NCBI GenBank assembly: GCA_031267645.1
Contig: JAIRYW010000030.1
Location: 62,001 to 126,000, forward strand
Direction of reading: 5' to 3'
Length of the DNA: 64,000 nt
Source of the DNA: Propionibacteriaceae bacterium
GTDB taxonomy: Bacteria; Actinomycetota; Actinomycetes; Propionibacteriales; Propionibacteriaceae
The position numbers and the translations under genes were made by a program. The notes beneath the pieces are model-generated. The model was not told the DNA's origin and did no database searches. It saw nothing but the letters and a program-made list of their open reading frames with translations. Of the stretch, positions 1 through 8,575 are shown in pieces (positions within the stretch are counted from its first letter, which is position 1; each line of letters starts with the position of its first letter).

Positions 1-506
1 TCGGCCGGAACCTGTCGATGGATCCAGCGGATGACGACGAATTCGAGGCTTTCGCCACCCACGTCGCGAACGGCCAGACCTACCGCCTGCCCTTGGACCT
101 GGAGTCGGACGGCACCAGGGCCATGCTGTGCCACGCTTACATCATCGACCTGGCTCTGAGAGAAGGGTCCACCCTCGTCTTCGACGAGCTCGACACCAGC
201 CTGCATCCTTTGCTGGTGCGCGAATTGGTCCGCCTCTTCCAAGACCGACGGTCCAATTCGGAGCAGGCCCAGTTGATCTTCACCACCCACGACGTCTCCC
301 TGCTGGAGGCTGGTTACGGCGACGGGGCCCAGCTCGGCCGCGACGAGGTTTGGCTGACCGACAAGGACGACAGCGGCCGATCTAGCCTGACGCCGTTGGC
401 CGACTTCGGTCCGCGCACCCGGGAAAATCTGGCCCGCCGTTACCTGTCGGGTCGCTACGGCGGCGTGCCCGATCAGTTGGACCTGTTCGACCCCGCACTG
501 GTCTGA
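1..506 (+). CDS. RloA-like AAA/ABC-type ATPase, 3' part only
   Basis: The frame is open from the first base, so this is the C-terminal part (about 165 residues) of a larger ATPase that starts outside the window. Visible are the Walker B segment STLVFDELDTSLHP, where a DELD core follows hydrophobic strands, and the TTHD switch histidine about 50 residues later. Both are typical of the AAA_15/AAA_21 ATPases of RloA, OLD and AbiL-type systems. The layout closely matches the complete ATPase at 28956-30242 (LVLLDELDASLHP, then TSHD). An RloB-type gene follows after 9 bases, so the pair is probably an abortive-infection-like ATPase plus Toprim nuclease module. The N-terminal Walker A cannot be seen. 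Confidence 0.85.
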   Translation, partial: GRNLSMDPADDDEFEAFATHVANGQTYRLPLDLESDGTRAMLCHAYIIDLALREGSTLVFDELDTSLHPLLVRELVRLFQDRRSNSEQAQLIFTTHDVSLLEAGYGDGAQLGRDEVWLTDKDDSGRSSLTPLADFGPRTRENLARRYLSGRYGGVPDQLDLFDPALV

Positions 507-515
507 GACCCTGCC

Positions 516-1157
516 ATGGGCAGATCACCGACCGGCGGCGGACGCCGTGTGCCGGAACAGTCGCCTCAGCGTCGCCGCTATCTGATCGTTTGCGAAGGCG
601 CCAAGGAAGTGGCGTATTTCAAGTGGTTAAGCAGCCAATTGGGTGGCAAAGTCAGACTCGACGCGGTCAGCGATCACTCCGACCCTGAGCGTGTCCTCGC
701 TCTGGCCCTGAGCAGGCGGGAGGCGGACCGCCGAGCAGCCCGAGCAGCCAAGGATTCCAAGGACGTCTACAACGACGTTTGGATAGTGGTCGACGTGGAC
801 CAGCACGCCCACCTGGAGAAGGCCTTGGCCGAAGCCGAACGCCAGAATGTCAAGAGCGCAGTCAGCGTCCCCTGCTTCGAGGTCTGGCTCATCCTCCACT
901 TAGACGACCGGCGAGCAGCTTTCGCCAGTCCCCAAGCCGTCAAAGCCCACTGGGCCAAATTGATCGGACCAGTCACTCAGGCGCAGGAGTTCGACCGCCT
1001 CAGCGCCCATCAAGCCACAGCCGTGTCGAGCGCCAGAGCCCTCCTGGACCGTCACCGCGGCGACGGCGTTCCCCGCACTCGGCGCAATCCGTCGACCGAG
1101 GTCGGCCAACTGGTCACCGCCATCGCCGACGGATCGTCTCTACCGACCAGGAACTGA
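516..1157 (+). CDS. RloB-like Toprim-fold protein, partner of the upstream ATPase
   Basis: This 213-residue protein has the RloB layout: an N-terminal strand ending in CEG (YLIVCEGAKEVAYF), a DVD acidic pair (WIVVDVDQHAH), and the family signature SVPCFEVWLILH. The acidic residues are those expected of a Toprim-like metal-binding nuclease centre; nuclease activity is inferred from the family. It follows the RloA-like ATPase almost directly. RloA/RloB pairs correspond to AbiL-type phage defence. A second RloB at 30239-30874 is similar in layout but clearly diverged. The start at 516 has no strong ribosome binding site, and a downstream GTG at 549 is possible. Confidence 0.8.
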   Translation: MGRSPTGGGRRVPEQSPQRRRYLIVCEGAKEVAYFKWLSSQLGGKVRLDAVSDHSDPERVLALALSRREADRRAARAAKDSKDVYNDVWIVVDVDQHAHLEKALAEAERQNVKSAVSVPCFEVWLILHLDDRRAAFASPQAVKAHWAKLIGPVTQAQEFDRLSAHQATAVSSARALLDRHRGDGVPRTRRNPSTEVGQLVTAIADGSSLPTRN

Positions 1158-1225
1158 CTGACGAACCTCAGCGCCGCCCCTTACGGAGGAAAGTCCTCAA
1201 CCCCCGGGCCGAAGCGGCCACCGAA

Positions 1226-1260
1226 TGCATGCGAATCATGCATGCACAACCCGGTATGAT
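1226..1260 (+). promoter_or_regulatory. Palindromic operator and promoter of the FitAB-type pair
   Basis: A perfect inverted repeat with 7-base arms, TGCATGC and GCATGCA, separated by 7 bases (1226-1246), lies just upstream of a -10 like TATGAT (1255-1260). It covers the expected -35 region. FitAB and VapBC complexes autorepress by binding such palindromes through the ribbon-helix-helix antitoxin, so this is the likely operator. Confidence 0.55.
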
Positions 1261-1333
1261 GCTGTCCTGGTCAGCGAAGGCGACAGGCGCAACCACGTCA
1301 GGGCCGTTCCGGCCGCGATCCGAAGGAGCGCAC

Positions 1334-1624
1334 ATGCCGAGTGTCATCACTGTCCGCAACCTCGACCCCGAGGTCAAACAGCGCATCCAGGACCAGGCCC
1401 GACAGCATGGCCGGTCGATGGAGGCCGAGATCCGCTCGATTTTGGAGCAGGCCGCCCGCCCAGAACCGGTGACAGCCGACTTGGCCTGGGCGGTGGAGCG
1501 TTTCCGCGTCACCATGGCGGAATTCGACCCGGCGTGGGAGCCCTTCGAGTTCGAACGGCCGCCCAGCCCGGACGCCACCGAGTCGCGTGTCTTGGCCGTC
1601 TGGCAAGGGCAGGGCGAAGCGTGA
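1334..1624 (+). CDS. FitA-type ribbon-helix-helix antitoxin
   Basis: A 96-residue protein whose first 45 residues (SVITVRNLDPEVKQRIQDQ, then HGRSMEAEIRSIL) are the classic FitA/StbC ribbon-helix-helix DNA-binding domain. The C-terminal tail (WAVERFRVTMAEF onward) would wrap the toxin. ATG at 1334 was chosen because GGAG sits 7 bases upstream; the frame is open further 5' but without family similarity. The stop overlaps the toxin start by 4 bases, which indicates translational coupling. Probably autoregulated through the palindrome upstream. Confidence 0.88.
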   Translation: MPSVITVRNLDPEVKQRIQDQARQHGRSMEAEIRSILEQAARPEPVTADLAWAVERFRVTMAEFDPAWEPFEFERPPSPDATESRVLAVWQGQGEA

Positions 1625-2055
1625 TCATCCTGGACACCAACATCGTCTCTGTTCTGGTGCGCCCGGAACCGCTGCGCGACCCGGTGGTCACCCAATGGCT
1701 GACCGGACTGCCCGTGGGCGAGACCCACATCACCGCCGTCACCCGAGCCGAACTGCTCTACGGCCTGGCCGTCATGCCCCCGTCCCGACGCAAAGACGCC
1801 CTCATCTTGGCCACCAGACGCCTGCTGGAGGCGCTGGAGACGTTGACCGAACCCTTCGACACCCCCGCCGCCGACCAATACGCCCAGATCGTGGCCCACC
1901 GCCGCCGCGCCGGCCGCCCGATCAGCGTCCACGACGCCCAGATCGCCGCCATCGCCCAAACCCGCTCGGCCAGCCTGGCCACCCGCAACCTGAAGGACTT
2001 CGACGGCCTGGGCCTGAGACTGGTCAACCCTCACGATCGGGAGAGTTGGACCTGA
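1621..2055 (+). CDS. FitB/VapC-type PIN-domain toxin
   Basis: A 144-residue PIN-domain ribonuclease. The four acidic positions of the family are visible: D5 in LDTN, E44 in TRAELLYG, D105 in SVHDAQIAA and D126 near TRNLKDF. It starts with GTG overlapping the antitoxin stop (GTGA). Expected role: Mg2+-dependent RNA cleavage when freed from FitA. No motif is missing, so it looks functional. Confidence 0.9.
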   Translation: MIILDTNIVSVLVRPEPLRDPVVTQWLTGLPVGETHITAVTRAELLYGLAVMPPSRRKDALILATRRLLEALETLTEPFDTPAADQYAQIVAHRRRAGRPISVHDAQIAAIAQTRSASLATRNLKDFDGLGLRLVNPHDRESWT

Positions 2056-2166
2056 CCAGGCCCTCCGCCCGGAGCTGACCTCTCGACCTGGGATCATGGA
2101 GCAGCGCTGTCACGCGCTGGGCAGTACGACTGGGAAAACTGCCCAGCAAGGCGTAGTGTCGCGGCG

Positions 2167-2316
2167 GTCGCCGCTGTCCTGGGGCAGTTGGCCGCCGGCT
2201 CGACCGTTGATGAGTTGCTCGCAGATTATCCGTCGCTCGCCCGGGAGGACGTGTTGGCGGCGCTCGCCTTCGCAGCGCGGGTAGTGCCGCAAGAACGCCC
2301 CTTCGTCGCCGCATGA
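2167..2316 (+). pseudogene. DUF433 antitoxin remnant lacking its N-terminus
   Basis: From 2167 the translation AAVLGQLAAGSTVDELLADY, then SLAREDVLAALAFAARVV, is the C-terminal two thirds of a DUF433 antitoxin and aligns with the complete copy at 24373-24597. Upstream the frame stays open to beyond 2095, but the expected N-terminal motif (IDP..MAGAPTVRDTRV) is absent and no good start codon is seen. The 5' end has therefore probably been replaced or frameshifted. The end overlaps the following toxin start (ATGA). Confidence 0.65.
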
Positions 2317-2642
2317 GGCTCCTCGTCGATGAGAACCTCTCGCCCAATGTCGCGCGCTTGCTCTTGCTGGCCGGCCTGGATGCCGTACATGTGCTGGACC
2401 AGGGATCGGGCGGCACGCCAGATGAAGAGGTGCGCGCGGCCGCGGCCGCCGGCGGCCGAATCATAATCTCGGCGGACTGGCCCAGCCGAACCCGGTCTCG
2501 ACTCCGAGCAGCGGACAAACTCATTCGGAGAGGAGGTCCCAGCCCGTCGGCCAGCCACGCCGGGAAGACAGACCACAGAGCACCAATAGATAACGACTCG
2601 CCCCTCCATCTTGATCAGACCGGCCTCATGGGGATAACTTAA
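2313..2642 (+). pseudogene. DUF5615 PIN-like toxin, C-terminus replaced
   Basis: Residues 1-55 (MRLLVDENLSPNVARLLL to RIIISAD) are a standard DUF5615 PIN-like toxin with the DEN and SAD acidic motifs. After SAD the expected TDFGTLLA... segment is missing and the remaining 54 residues (WPSRTRSRLRAADK onward) resemble nothing in the family. The junction is near 2478. Together with the damaged antitoxin, the module is probably dead. The second DUF5615 in the window is shortened at nearly the same place. Confidence 0.65.
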
Positions 2643-2826
2643 CTTCCTGGCCATATGCAGCCTTCGTCCGGCCTCGGTGTGACTGCGCCAGGGCTGGTAC
2701 GGCTCGGCGGGGCCGTCACAGCATGGTGATCGTCCTGCGCCGAGGCCCGTAGTCGGTGGTCCCGTCTTGGCCGCATGACAGAAAGGGGGACGGGGAACAG
2801 TCCGTCTGTGGCCCCCCGATAGACCC

Positions 2827-3807
2827 ATGTGCCGACGTGTTCTCGTCACTGGTGGAGCCGGTTTCGTCGGCTCCCATTTAATCAAACGTCTACTAGCCGA
2901 CGGCGACGAAGTCTTATGCGTCGATAATTTTTTCACCGGCAGTCGCAAGAACATCGAGCCCTTTTTGGGCCATCCGTCGTTCGAACTGATGCGCCACGAC
3001 GTCACCTTCCCGCTCTACGTCGAGATCGATCAGATTTACAATCTGGCCTGTCCGGCCTCCCCCATCCACTACCAGCGCGATCCGGTGCAGACGACCAAGA
3101 CCAGCGTCCTGGGCGCGGTCAACATGTTGGGCATCGCCAAGCGCCTGGACATTCCCATCCTGCAAGCCTCGACCTCGGAGGTGTACGGCGACCCCGAGAT
3201 TCACCCCCAGGTCGAGAATTACGTCGGCCACGTCAACCCGATCGGGGTGCGGAGCTGTTACGACGAGGGCAAGCGGGTGGCCGAGACCCTGTTCTTCGAC
3301 TACCGTCGGCAATATGACCTTGACATCAAGGTGGCGCGCATCTTCAACACTTACGGTCCGCAGATGCAAGTCGAGGACGGCCGGGTGGTCAGCACCTTCA
3401 TCGTCCAGGCCCTCAGAGGTGATCCCATCACGATCTTCGGCGACGGCTCCCAGACCCGCAGCTTCTGTTACGTGGACGACCTGGTGGACGGCCTGGTGCG
3501 CTTGATGAACACGCCTCACGAAGTGACGGGCCCGATCAACCTGGGCAATCCGGGCGAGTTCACCATGCTGGAACTGGCCCAGAAAGTGATCGCTTTGACC
3601 GACAGTGGATCCGAGATCACGTACAAGCCCCTGCCCCCGGACGACCCGACCCGGCGCAAACCCGACATCTCATTGGCTCGCCGGGTGTTGGACTGGACCC
3701 CAACCGTGGCGCTCGAAGAGGGTTTGAAGCCGACGATGGCGTACTTCCAACGGACTTTGGCCGACCGGGCCGTCCTTTGCCGTTCACAGGACGGCCTTGA
3801 GGCTTAG
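2827..3807 (+). CDS. UDP-glucuronate decarboxylase (UDP-xylose synthase)
   Basis: A 326-residue extended short-chain dehydrogenase. The NAD-binding glycine motif is [10 protein letters not shown] (residues 7-16). The active site shows S117/E118 in STSEVYG and the Y145-x3-K149 pair in SCYDEGKR. The segment [10 protein letters not shown] (75-84) is characteristic of UDP-xylose synthases and separates them from plain 4-epimerases. It converts UDP-glucuronate to UDP-xylose with NAD+ recycled in the active site. The substrate would come from the UDP-glucose dehydrogenase at 19838-21256, at the other end of the polysaccharide locus. The last ~12 residues exceed the usual family end. No strong ribosome binding site precedes the ATG. 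Confidence 0.88.
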   Translation: MCRRVLVTGGAGFVGSHLIKRLLADGDEVLCVDNFFTGSRKNIEPFLGHPSFELMRHDVTFPLYVEIDQIYNLACPASPIHYQRDPVQTTKTSVLGAVNMLGIAKRLDIPILQASTSEVYGDPEIHPQVENYVGHVNPIGVRSCYDEGKRVAETLFFDYRRQYDLDIKVARIFNTYGPQMQVEDGRVVSTFIVQALRGDPITIFGDGSQTRSFCYVDDLVDGLVRLMNTPHEVTGPINLGNPGEFTMLELAQKVIALTDSGSEITYKPLPPDDPTRRKPDISLARRVLDWTPTVALEEGLKPTMAYFQRTLADRAVLCRSQDGLEA

Positions 3808-3961
3808 TTCGGAGGATGATCTTGAGGGTTGGTTCAGTGAATGATCGAACCTTGTCGTTCGCTGCTAACCTGGTGCCGGACTGCACTCCGTCAAAGGTCC
3901 GGGGTTCTTGTGCCGTCCTCCCCTTGGGACCCCCGGCGGCGAGCGTAGAGGTCCGCTTCAG

Positions 3962-5512
3962 ATGACAATCACGGACGGACGGCCCATTCCGCGGGACGGT
4001 GTCGCGTCAGGCCTAGATGTCGGCTCCGGCAGTGCCGCCCAGACCGCGAGCACAAGATCTAGCGTCGACTCTTCTACCGGGACACCCCTACTGACCCCTT
4101 GGAAGAACGATTGGTTCCCCGGCTTCGTGCGTCGCCTCGTCGTCTACGACGTGGTCGCGATCAGTCTGGCGGTGGCAGCCGCGTTGACCTGGCGATTCTG
4201 GCTGCCCAATCCCTTCGCCACTGGACTGAACATCTTCCGACATATCGGTTTGGGGGCTATCTTGGTGGTGGCCTGGGTGACCGCCCTGGGCTTGGCCCGC
4301 ACTCGGAGCCGCCACACGGTCGGGGTCGGGATCAAGGAATACCAGCGCGTCATCATGTCCAGCCTGTGGGTCTTCGGGCTGGTCGCGATCGGCTCTTATG
4401 TGTTCCAGGTCCAGCTGTCGCGCGCCTTGGTGATCGTGGCGCTGCCGATCGGTGTCTTCCTGGTGTTGGTCGGCCGCTGGGCGGCTCGACGGGGCCTGCA
4501 CCGGCGTCGTCAAATCAAGGGCGAGGACTTGACGCCGACCGTGGTGGTGGGCGACGTCCACGAGGTGCGCCGCATGTTGGACGACCTGGTCAAGGTCTTC
4601 GGAGCGGGCTATCAACCGATCGCGGTCTGCGTCACCAACGACCCGAATGGGCACGAGGACTGGGACGATCTGCAAGTCTTGACTCCGGAGCAGCTGGAGG
4701 ACAGCGCGACGGTGGAGAGCTTCGGCGCCATCATCGTCTTGAAGGGGCTCAGCGGCATCCGCCTGCGCCGCCTGTCATGGCTTTTGGAGGGTAAATCCGC
4801 CGAATTGCTGGTGCAGCCCGCTTTCACCGACGTGGCTGGCACCAGACTGATCGCCCACGCCGCCGAGGGTCTGTCTTTGATGCATCTGGACATGCCCCGT
4901 TACGCCGGCTGGCAGGTCTTGGTCAAGCGGCTGTTCGACATCGCCTTCTCGACCCTCGCGCTGATCTGCCTGTCGCCGATCCTGCTGGTCATCGCCATCT
5001 GCATCAAGATCGACGATCCCAAAGGCCCGATCATCTTCCGACAAGACCGAGCCGGCTATCAGGGCAAGGTCTTCAAGATCCACAAATTCCGCACCATGTG
5101 CGTCGACGCGGAAGCCAAGCAGGCCGCTCTGGAGCAACATAACCAAGCTGAGGGTCCACTTTTCAAAATCGACGACGATCCTCGGATCACCCGTGTCGGC
5201 CGAGTGTTGAGAAAGTATTCTCTAGACGAACTGCCCCAGTTCTGGGACTCCCTGATGGGTTCGATCAGCGTGGTGGGCCCCCGGCCGCACCCGCTGCGCG
5301 ACGTGGCGCAGTATTCCGACGTCGACAAGCGCCGCCTGCTGGCCAAGCCAGGTATCACCGGACCCTGGCAGGTGATGGGCCGATCCGATCTAACCTGGGA
5401 CGAGAGCATCCGATTGGATCTGCGTTACGTCGAGAATTGGTCCCTGATCGGTGACATCGTGATCATCGTCAAGACTGTCTTCGTCATGCTGCGGGGGTCT
5501 GGGGCTTATTAA
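3962..5512 (+). CDS. Initiating polyprenyl-phosphate sugar-1-phosphate transferase (WbaP/CpsE type)
   Basis: A 516-residue membrane enzyme. A hydrophilic N-terminus is followed by four membrane spans (about 57-77, 93-112, 131-150, 155-171), a cytoplasmic CoA-binding-like domain, and a C-terminal bacterial sugar transferase domain from about residue 310. That domain begins with the re-entrant helix LVKRLFDIAFSTLALICL and contains RQDRAGYQGKVFKIHKFRTM, LDELPQF and SVVGPRPHP. It transfers sugar-1-phosphate from a nucleotide sugar to undecaprenyl phosphate and so starts the repeat unit. ATG 3962 is preferred to the in-frame GTG at 3908 because a GAGG lies before it and the added N-terminus looks non-coding. 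The last four bases overlap the convergent glycosyltransferase gene. Confidence 0.9.
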   Translation: MTITDGRPIPRDGVASGLDVGSGSAAQTASTRSSVDSSTGTPLLTPWKNDWFPGFVRRLVVYDVVAISLAVAAALTWRFWLPNPFATGLNIFRHIGLGAILVVAWVTALGLARTRSRHTVGVGIKEYQRVIMSSLWVFGLVAIGSYVFQVQLSRALVIVALPIGVFLVLVGRWAARRGLHRRRQIKGEDLTPTVVVGDVHEVRRMLDDLVKVFGAGYQPIAVCVTNDPNGHEDWDDLQVLTPEQLEDSATVESFGAIIVLKGLSGIRLRRLSWLLEGKSAELLVQPAFTDVAGTRLIAHAAEGLSLMHLDMPRYAGWQVLVKRLFDIAFSTLALICLSPILLVIAICIKIDDPKGPIIFRQDRAGYQGKVFKIHKFRTMCVDAEAKQAALEQHNQAEGPLFKIDDDPRITRVGRVLRKYSLDELPQFWDSLMGSISVVGPRPHPLRDVAQYSDVDKRRLLAKPGITGPWQVMGRSDLTWDESIRLDLRYVENWSLIGDIVIIVKTVFVMLRGSGAY

Positions 5513-6630
5513 CTTTTGACGAAACTCCCGGATACTAGATCTCGTAATGCAGATGCGTATCCCTCATTGACTTGTTCCCATGTGTAATGCGTTCGCGCTC
5601 GCGCCTGCGCCCTATCCGATAGTGATTTCTGCCTGTCAGAATCGGTCAATAATTGGGCTATAGCACTCCGAATTGCTTCAATTTGTGGTGGTATGAAAAT
5701 TGCACAATCGTCTAAAACCTCACGTGTGAATACGGTGTCTCGTGCTACTATTGGAGCTCCACAAGCCATTGCCTGTACAAGCGAAGGATTAGTCCCGCCG
5801 ACGCTATGACCGTGGAAGTACGCGCCTGCATGCTGCCATAATGAATCAAGACGGCGATCATCGGAAATGTGACCAAACCAATGAAATCGAGAGTTTGTCT
5901 TTGCCAAGTCAGCCACTTTTGCGTCGATTTCACCACCGTACCCAGATGATCCGACCATCACCACGTCGTACTGCTGGCATAATACCTCTGCTGCCATGAG
6001 AAATTCGAATACAGTGTTCTCAGGCACGAAACGAGCCACAAAGAGTGCGTAGCCACGATGGGTGAGACCGGGCTCTACGGGCAGTTCTTCGACCGGTGGC
6101 TCGCCGCCGTACGGAATGATGACGCCATCACGCTTGAACTCTCTCCGCCATCGGTTTGCAATAGCAGCCGCGTCGAAGACTAGACCGGTCGAGAAGTGTG
6201 CCGAAAGTTTGGCACCGGTGTAGAATACCCTCTTAGCTAAGCGGCCCCACTTTGCTCGATCCCACTCAATACCATCGACGTTTGTCAATATTGGGATGCC
6301 ACGCCGTCTTAGTATGGGCAGCCAATAGCCGTTAGCGACGTTCATGACTAGAGCAACGTCGACGGGGTGTCGAAATATATCAAAACAAGCAGTCATGCCA
6401 TAACTAAGGGTGCTCAATGACTTAGATTCTCGTCCCCACGTGAACACAGTACGTACCCTAGAATCCCGTTCCAGATCGTCAAGGTGAACGAAATCAGGTC
6501 GACTGTATACACGAACTGCCCAGCCCCTATCAGCTAGGTAAGGGGCGATATGGCGCACAGCGGTCTCAAATCCACTGTAGTAGCTTGGATATCCACGGGT
6601 GCCGATAATAGCAACTGTTCGATTAGTCAT
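5509..6630 (-). CDS. DUF1972-type GT4 glycosyltransferase, probable rhamnosyltransferase class
   Basis: A 373-residue GT-B enzyme beginning VAIIGTRGYPSYYSGFETAV, the signature of the DUF1972 N-terminal domain found in rhamnosyltransferases of the Cps2T/WchF type. The second domain has the GT4 features FVPENTVFEFL, GHSVGGTNPSLVQAMACGAP and an acidic E near the donor site. It probably adds the second sugar to the lipid-linked unit made by the neighbouring initiating transferase. Base composition drops visibly from this gene rightward. It ends convergently, overlapping the initiating transferase by 4 bases. Confidence 0.8.
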   Translation of the reverse strand: MTNRTVAIIGTRGYPSYYSGFETAVRHIAPYLADRGWAVRVYSRPDFVHLDDLERDSRVRTVFTWGRESKSLSTLSYGMTACFDIFRHPVDVALVMNVANGYWLPILRRRGIPILTNVDGIEWDRAKWGRLAKRVFYTGAKLSAHFSTGLVFDAAAIANRWRREFKRDGVIIPYGGEPPVEELPVEPGLTHRGYALFVARFVPENTVFEFLMAAEVLCQQYDVVMVGSSGYGGEIDAKVADLAKTNSRFHWFGHISDDRRLDSLWQHAGAYFHGHSVGGTNPSLVQAMACGAPIVARDTVFTREVLDDCAIFIPPQIEAIRSAIAQLLTDSDRQKSLSDRAQARARTHYTWEQVNEGYASALRDLVSGSFVKS

Positions 6631-6760
6631 AGTGACTTAGTCTACTAGCTGAAGCGGTTCGCAGGAACCGCCCAAGGATGCATAGTCCAAAAACCGTACT
6701 AGTTGAGTATGCTCTGATACAATAACTAAACAAGGAATGATCGGGTTGAGATAATCTCGA

Positions 6761-7978
6761 TTATACATTACTTTTTAAGTTAGCTGAGTATATTAAACCA
6801 ATAGCTATACAGTATGGTCCTGCGGAGTTTGGACTCATTGTGACTTCGTTAAACATTGAATTAAGAACTAAGCTCCATACTAATGTGAGGCCAAGGACGC
6901 GAGTCCGCCCAGACGTTGAATCTCTGACTGCTTTGTACAAGAAATAGTATAAGCTGATTAGGACAATCAATCCACCTATCCCAAGTTGCCCGATAACAGT
7001 TCCAACTGCACTCTCGCCAACTTCAGTATCTACATTACTTGAAAATAGGCCGGCGAGTATCCCACTATTACCCAACCCGGATCCAAATGGATTTTGAACA
7101 AGACTAGCAAATCCTGCGGTAAACCCAGAAATATGCCGAAATAGGCTACCTGATGCATTTTCCTGACTCCAGAATACGAACCCGAGCCCGAGGATTAGGC
7201 TAAAGACAGGAACCAATAGTTTCAGGATTGGAGATCGCGATCTCCAGGCCAAGACGGTTAAAAATACAAGACATGACAGTAATGCCCCTTTACTAACCGC
7301 TAATACCGCGCCTACTAATGCAGCACCTCCCACAAACCACCGTCGCGAAAACCATGCAATTATAAATGCGGCGAATAGCAATGCGCCTAGATTAACGGGG
7401 TCAGCAAAAGAGGCAACCATCCTTCGAACAGGTGATCCATTAATCAATTCAGCCGAGTACCAGTTTGCAGGAATTCCAGAAGTCGTTTTGATTCCGATCC
7501 CTTTACTAATCCACAACTCACCAACACCAATTTCGATCCATATTCCTGGGAAGAATAAATCAATAACTCCGAATGATAAGACGCCTGCTGCAGTTGCGAG
7601 AAAAAGTGTGCTGAATCTATGTATATTAGTCTTAACCGTATTTAAGCCAGCCATCGCGGCGACCATAGTGAAAATAAAAGGAGTTGAAAAATTCCTATAA
7701 GCAGCAAACGCCGCCAGGGGTTCAGCGCCTCGCACTAATGTAATTACGCATATATATGCCGTCGCCATGCAAAGTATGGTGAACAGGGTTTTCACCAATG
7801 GTGGGATCGAGTCCCGAGAAGTATTAACAGCAAAGGTTATTACTGCAACTAGACACGTGAGGTAGTTCAATATTAACGTCATCTGAATTAATACTGCGGG
7901 AACGTGCGAAGCCACAGGTGCAAGATAGACATTTTGGAATGCTGATAAAATCACTGGAATAATTAAGTATCCACTCAC
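6761..7978 (-). CDS. Polysaccharide polymerase-like multi-span membrane protein (main part)
   Basis: About 405 residues with roughly ten hydrophobic spans and a periplasmic-loop-like stretch (about 150-190). No enzymatic motif is certain, but the hydropathy, the FADPVNLGALL and NPFGSGLGNSG segments and the cluster context fit an O-antigen polymerase/ligase-like (Wzy/WaaL) protein. Translation could begin at GTG 7978, but the frame is open upstream to 8062 and continues naturally (LTFRIQFRLDVSGYL) from the hydrophobic reading frame at 8005-8217. Both parts are probably one gene interrupted at a run of six A on the plus strand (8014-8019). The region is AT-rich. Confidence 0.7.
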   Translation of the reverse strand: MSGYLIIPVILSAFQNVYLAPVASHVPAVLIQMTLILNYLTCLVAVITFAVNTSRDSIPPLVKTLFTILCMATAYICVITLVRGAEPLAAFAAYRNFSTPFIFTMVAAMAGLNTVKTNIHRFSTLFLATAAGVLSFGVIDLFFPGIWIEIGVGELWISKGIGIKTTSGIPANWYSAELINGSPVRRMVASFADPVNLGALLFAAFIIAWFSRRWFVGGAALVGAVLAVSKGALLSCLVFLTVLAWRSRSPILKLLVPVFSLILGLGFVFWSQENASGSLFRHISGFTAGFASLVQNPFGSGLGNSGILAGLFSSNVDTEVGESAVGTVIGQLGIGGLIVLISLYYFLYKAVRDSTSGRTRVLGLTLVWSLVLNSMFNEVTMSPNSAGPYCIAIGLIYSANLKSNV

Positions 7979-8004
7979 ATCAAGGCGGAATTGAATTCGG
8001 AAAG

Positions 8005-8217
8005 TTAAACCACAAAAAAGGAAACCAATGCGCTTACGATCGCGATTCCTAATAATGCAGCACTACCACTCAAGCATCCCAATACTGGCAGAAATACCAT
8101 CCAAACTAAGACCAGTATGGGACTAGTCTGAATCGAGTAAATTTTCGATTGGCGGTCCGCTGCATTACTGCGGTTCGGGGTGACATGGATAAATCCATGC
8201 CGGGATTGCGGATTCAT
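8005..8217 (-). CDS. N-terminal membrane fragment of the adjacent polymerase-like gene
   Basis: A 70-residue frame with one or two membrane helices (ILVLVWMVFLPVLGCL and ALLGIAIVSALVSFFVV), ending in TAA just before the downstream polymerase-like frame. Adding one base to the homopolymer at 8014-8019 would join SALVSFF to the LTFRIQF segment and give a single protein of about 475 residues with a normal N-terminal span. I therefore read it as the displaced 5' end. It may be a true pseudogene, a sequencing indel, a phase-variable tract, or ribosomal slippage. Confidence 0.5.
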   Translation of the reverse strand: MNPQSRHGFIHVTPNRSNAADRQSKIYSIQTSPILVLVWMVFLPVLGCLSGSAALLGIAIVSALVSFFVV

Positions 8218-8575
8218 GGAAACCCTTCGCTTATCACTCCAGCATGGAGTCTACCATACTATGGTGCTAATTAATCAAATTAAGACTAAGCTAAGACCTA
8301 ACAGTATCATTTTCGACGTTGGTGCTACTTAGATGGATAACGGTAAACACGAACGTGACGACGACGAAGTACTTGCCGTCAAGATTATCGATACGGGTGA
8401 AGATATCCAGAAATTATTTAATTCGATGGAAGGGTCGTCTTGACTTCTGCCGCTTAAGTGGCTCTTCGTAGTTGAGGGGTAGCTGGTTGGGGCAGATCAA
8501 TGGTATCGGTTAGGCGTTTCGATAACTGGTTGAGAGTCGAGGTCTTCCGATCATAGAAGTTCCTAAGTTGCCCTT
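8218..8575. other. AT-rich intergenic segment with a 36-codon frame
   Basis: Mostly AT-rich spacer upstream of the polymerase-like gene. One small plus-strand frame starts at 8333 and encodes 36 residues rich in acidic side chains (MDNGKHERDDDEVLAV start). It has no clear ribosome binding site and I do not recognise it. The segment GGCTCTTCGTAGTTG from 8460 resembles the outer end of an ISL3 element and probably marks the left boundary of the insertion that follows. Confidence 0.4.

Noticed and set aside
2096..2284. A 62-codon plus-strand frame before the DUF5615 gene
   Set aside because: The DUF433 homology lies in a different frame from 2167, so this frame is an artefact.
8333..8443. A 36-codon acidic frame between the polymerase fragment and the ISL3 element
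   Set aside because: No ribosome binding site and no recognisable family; kept only as a note in the gap description.
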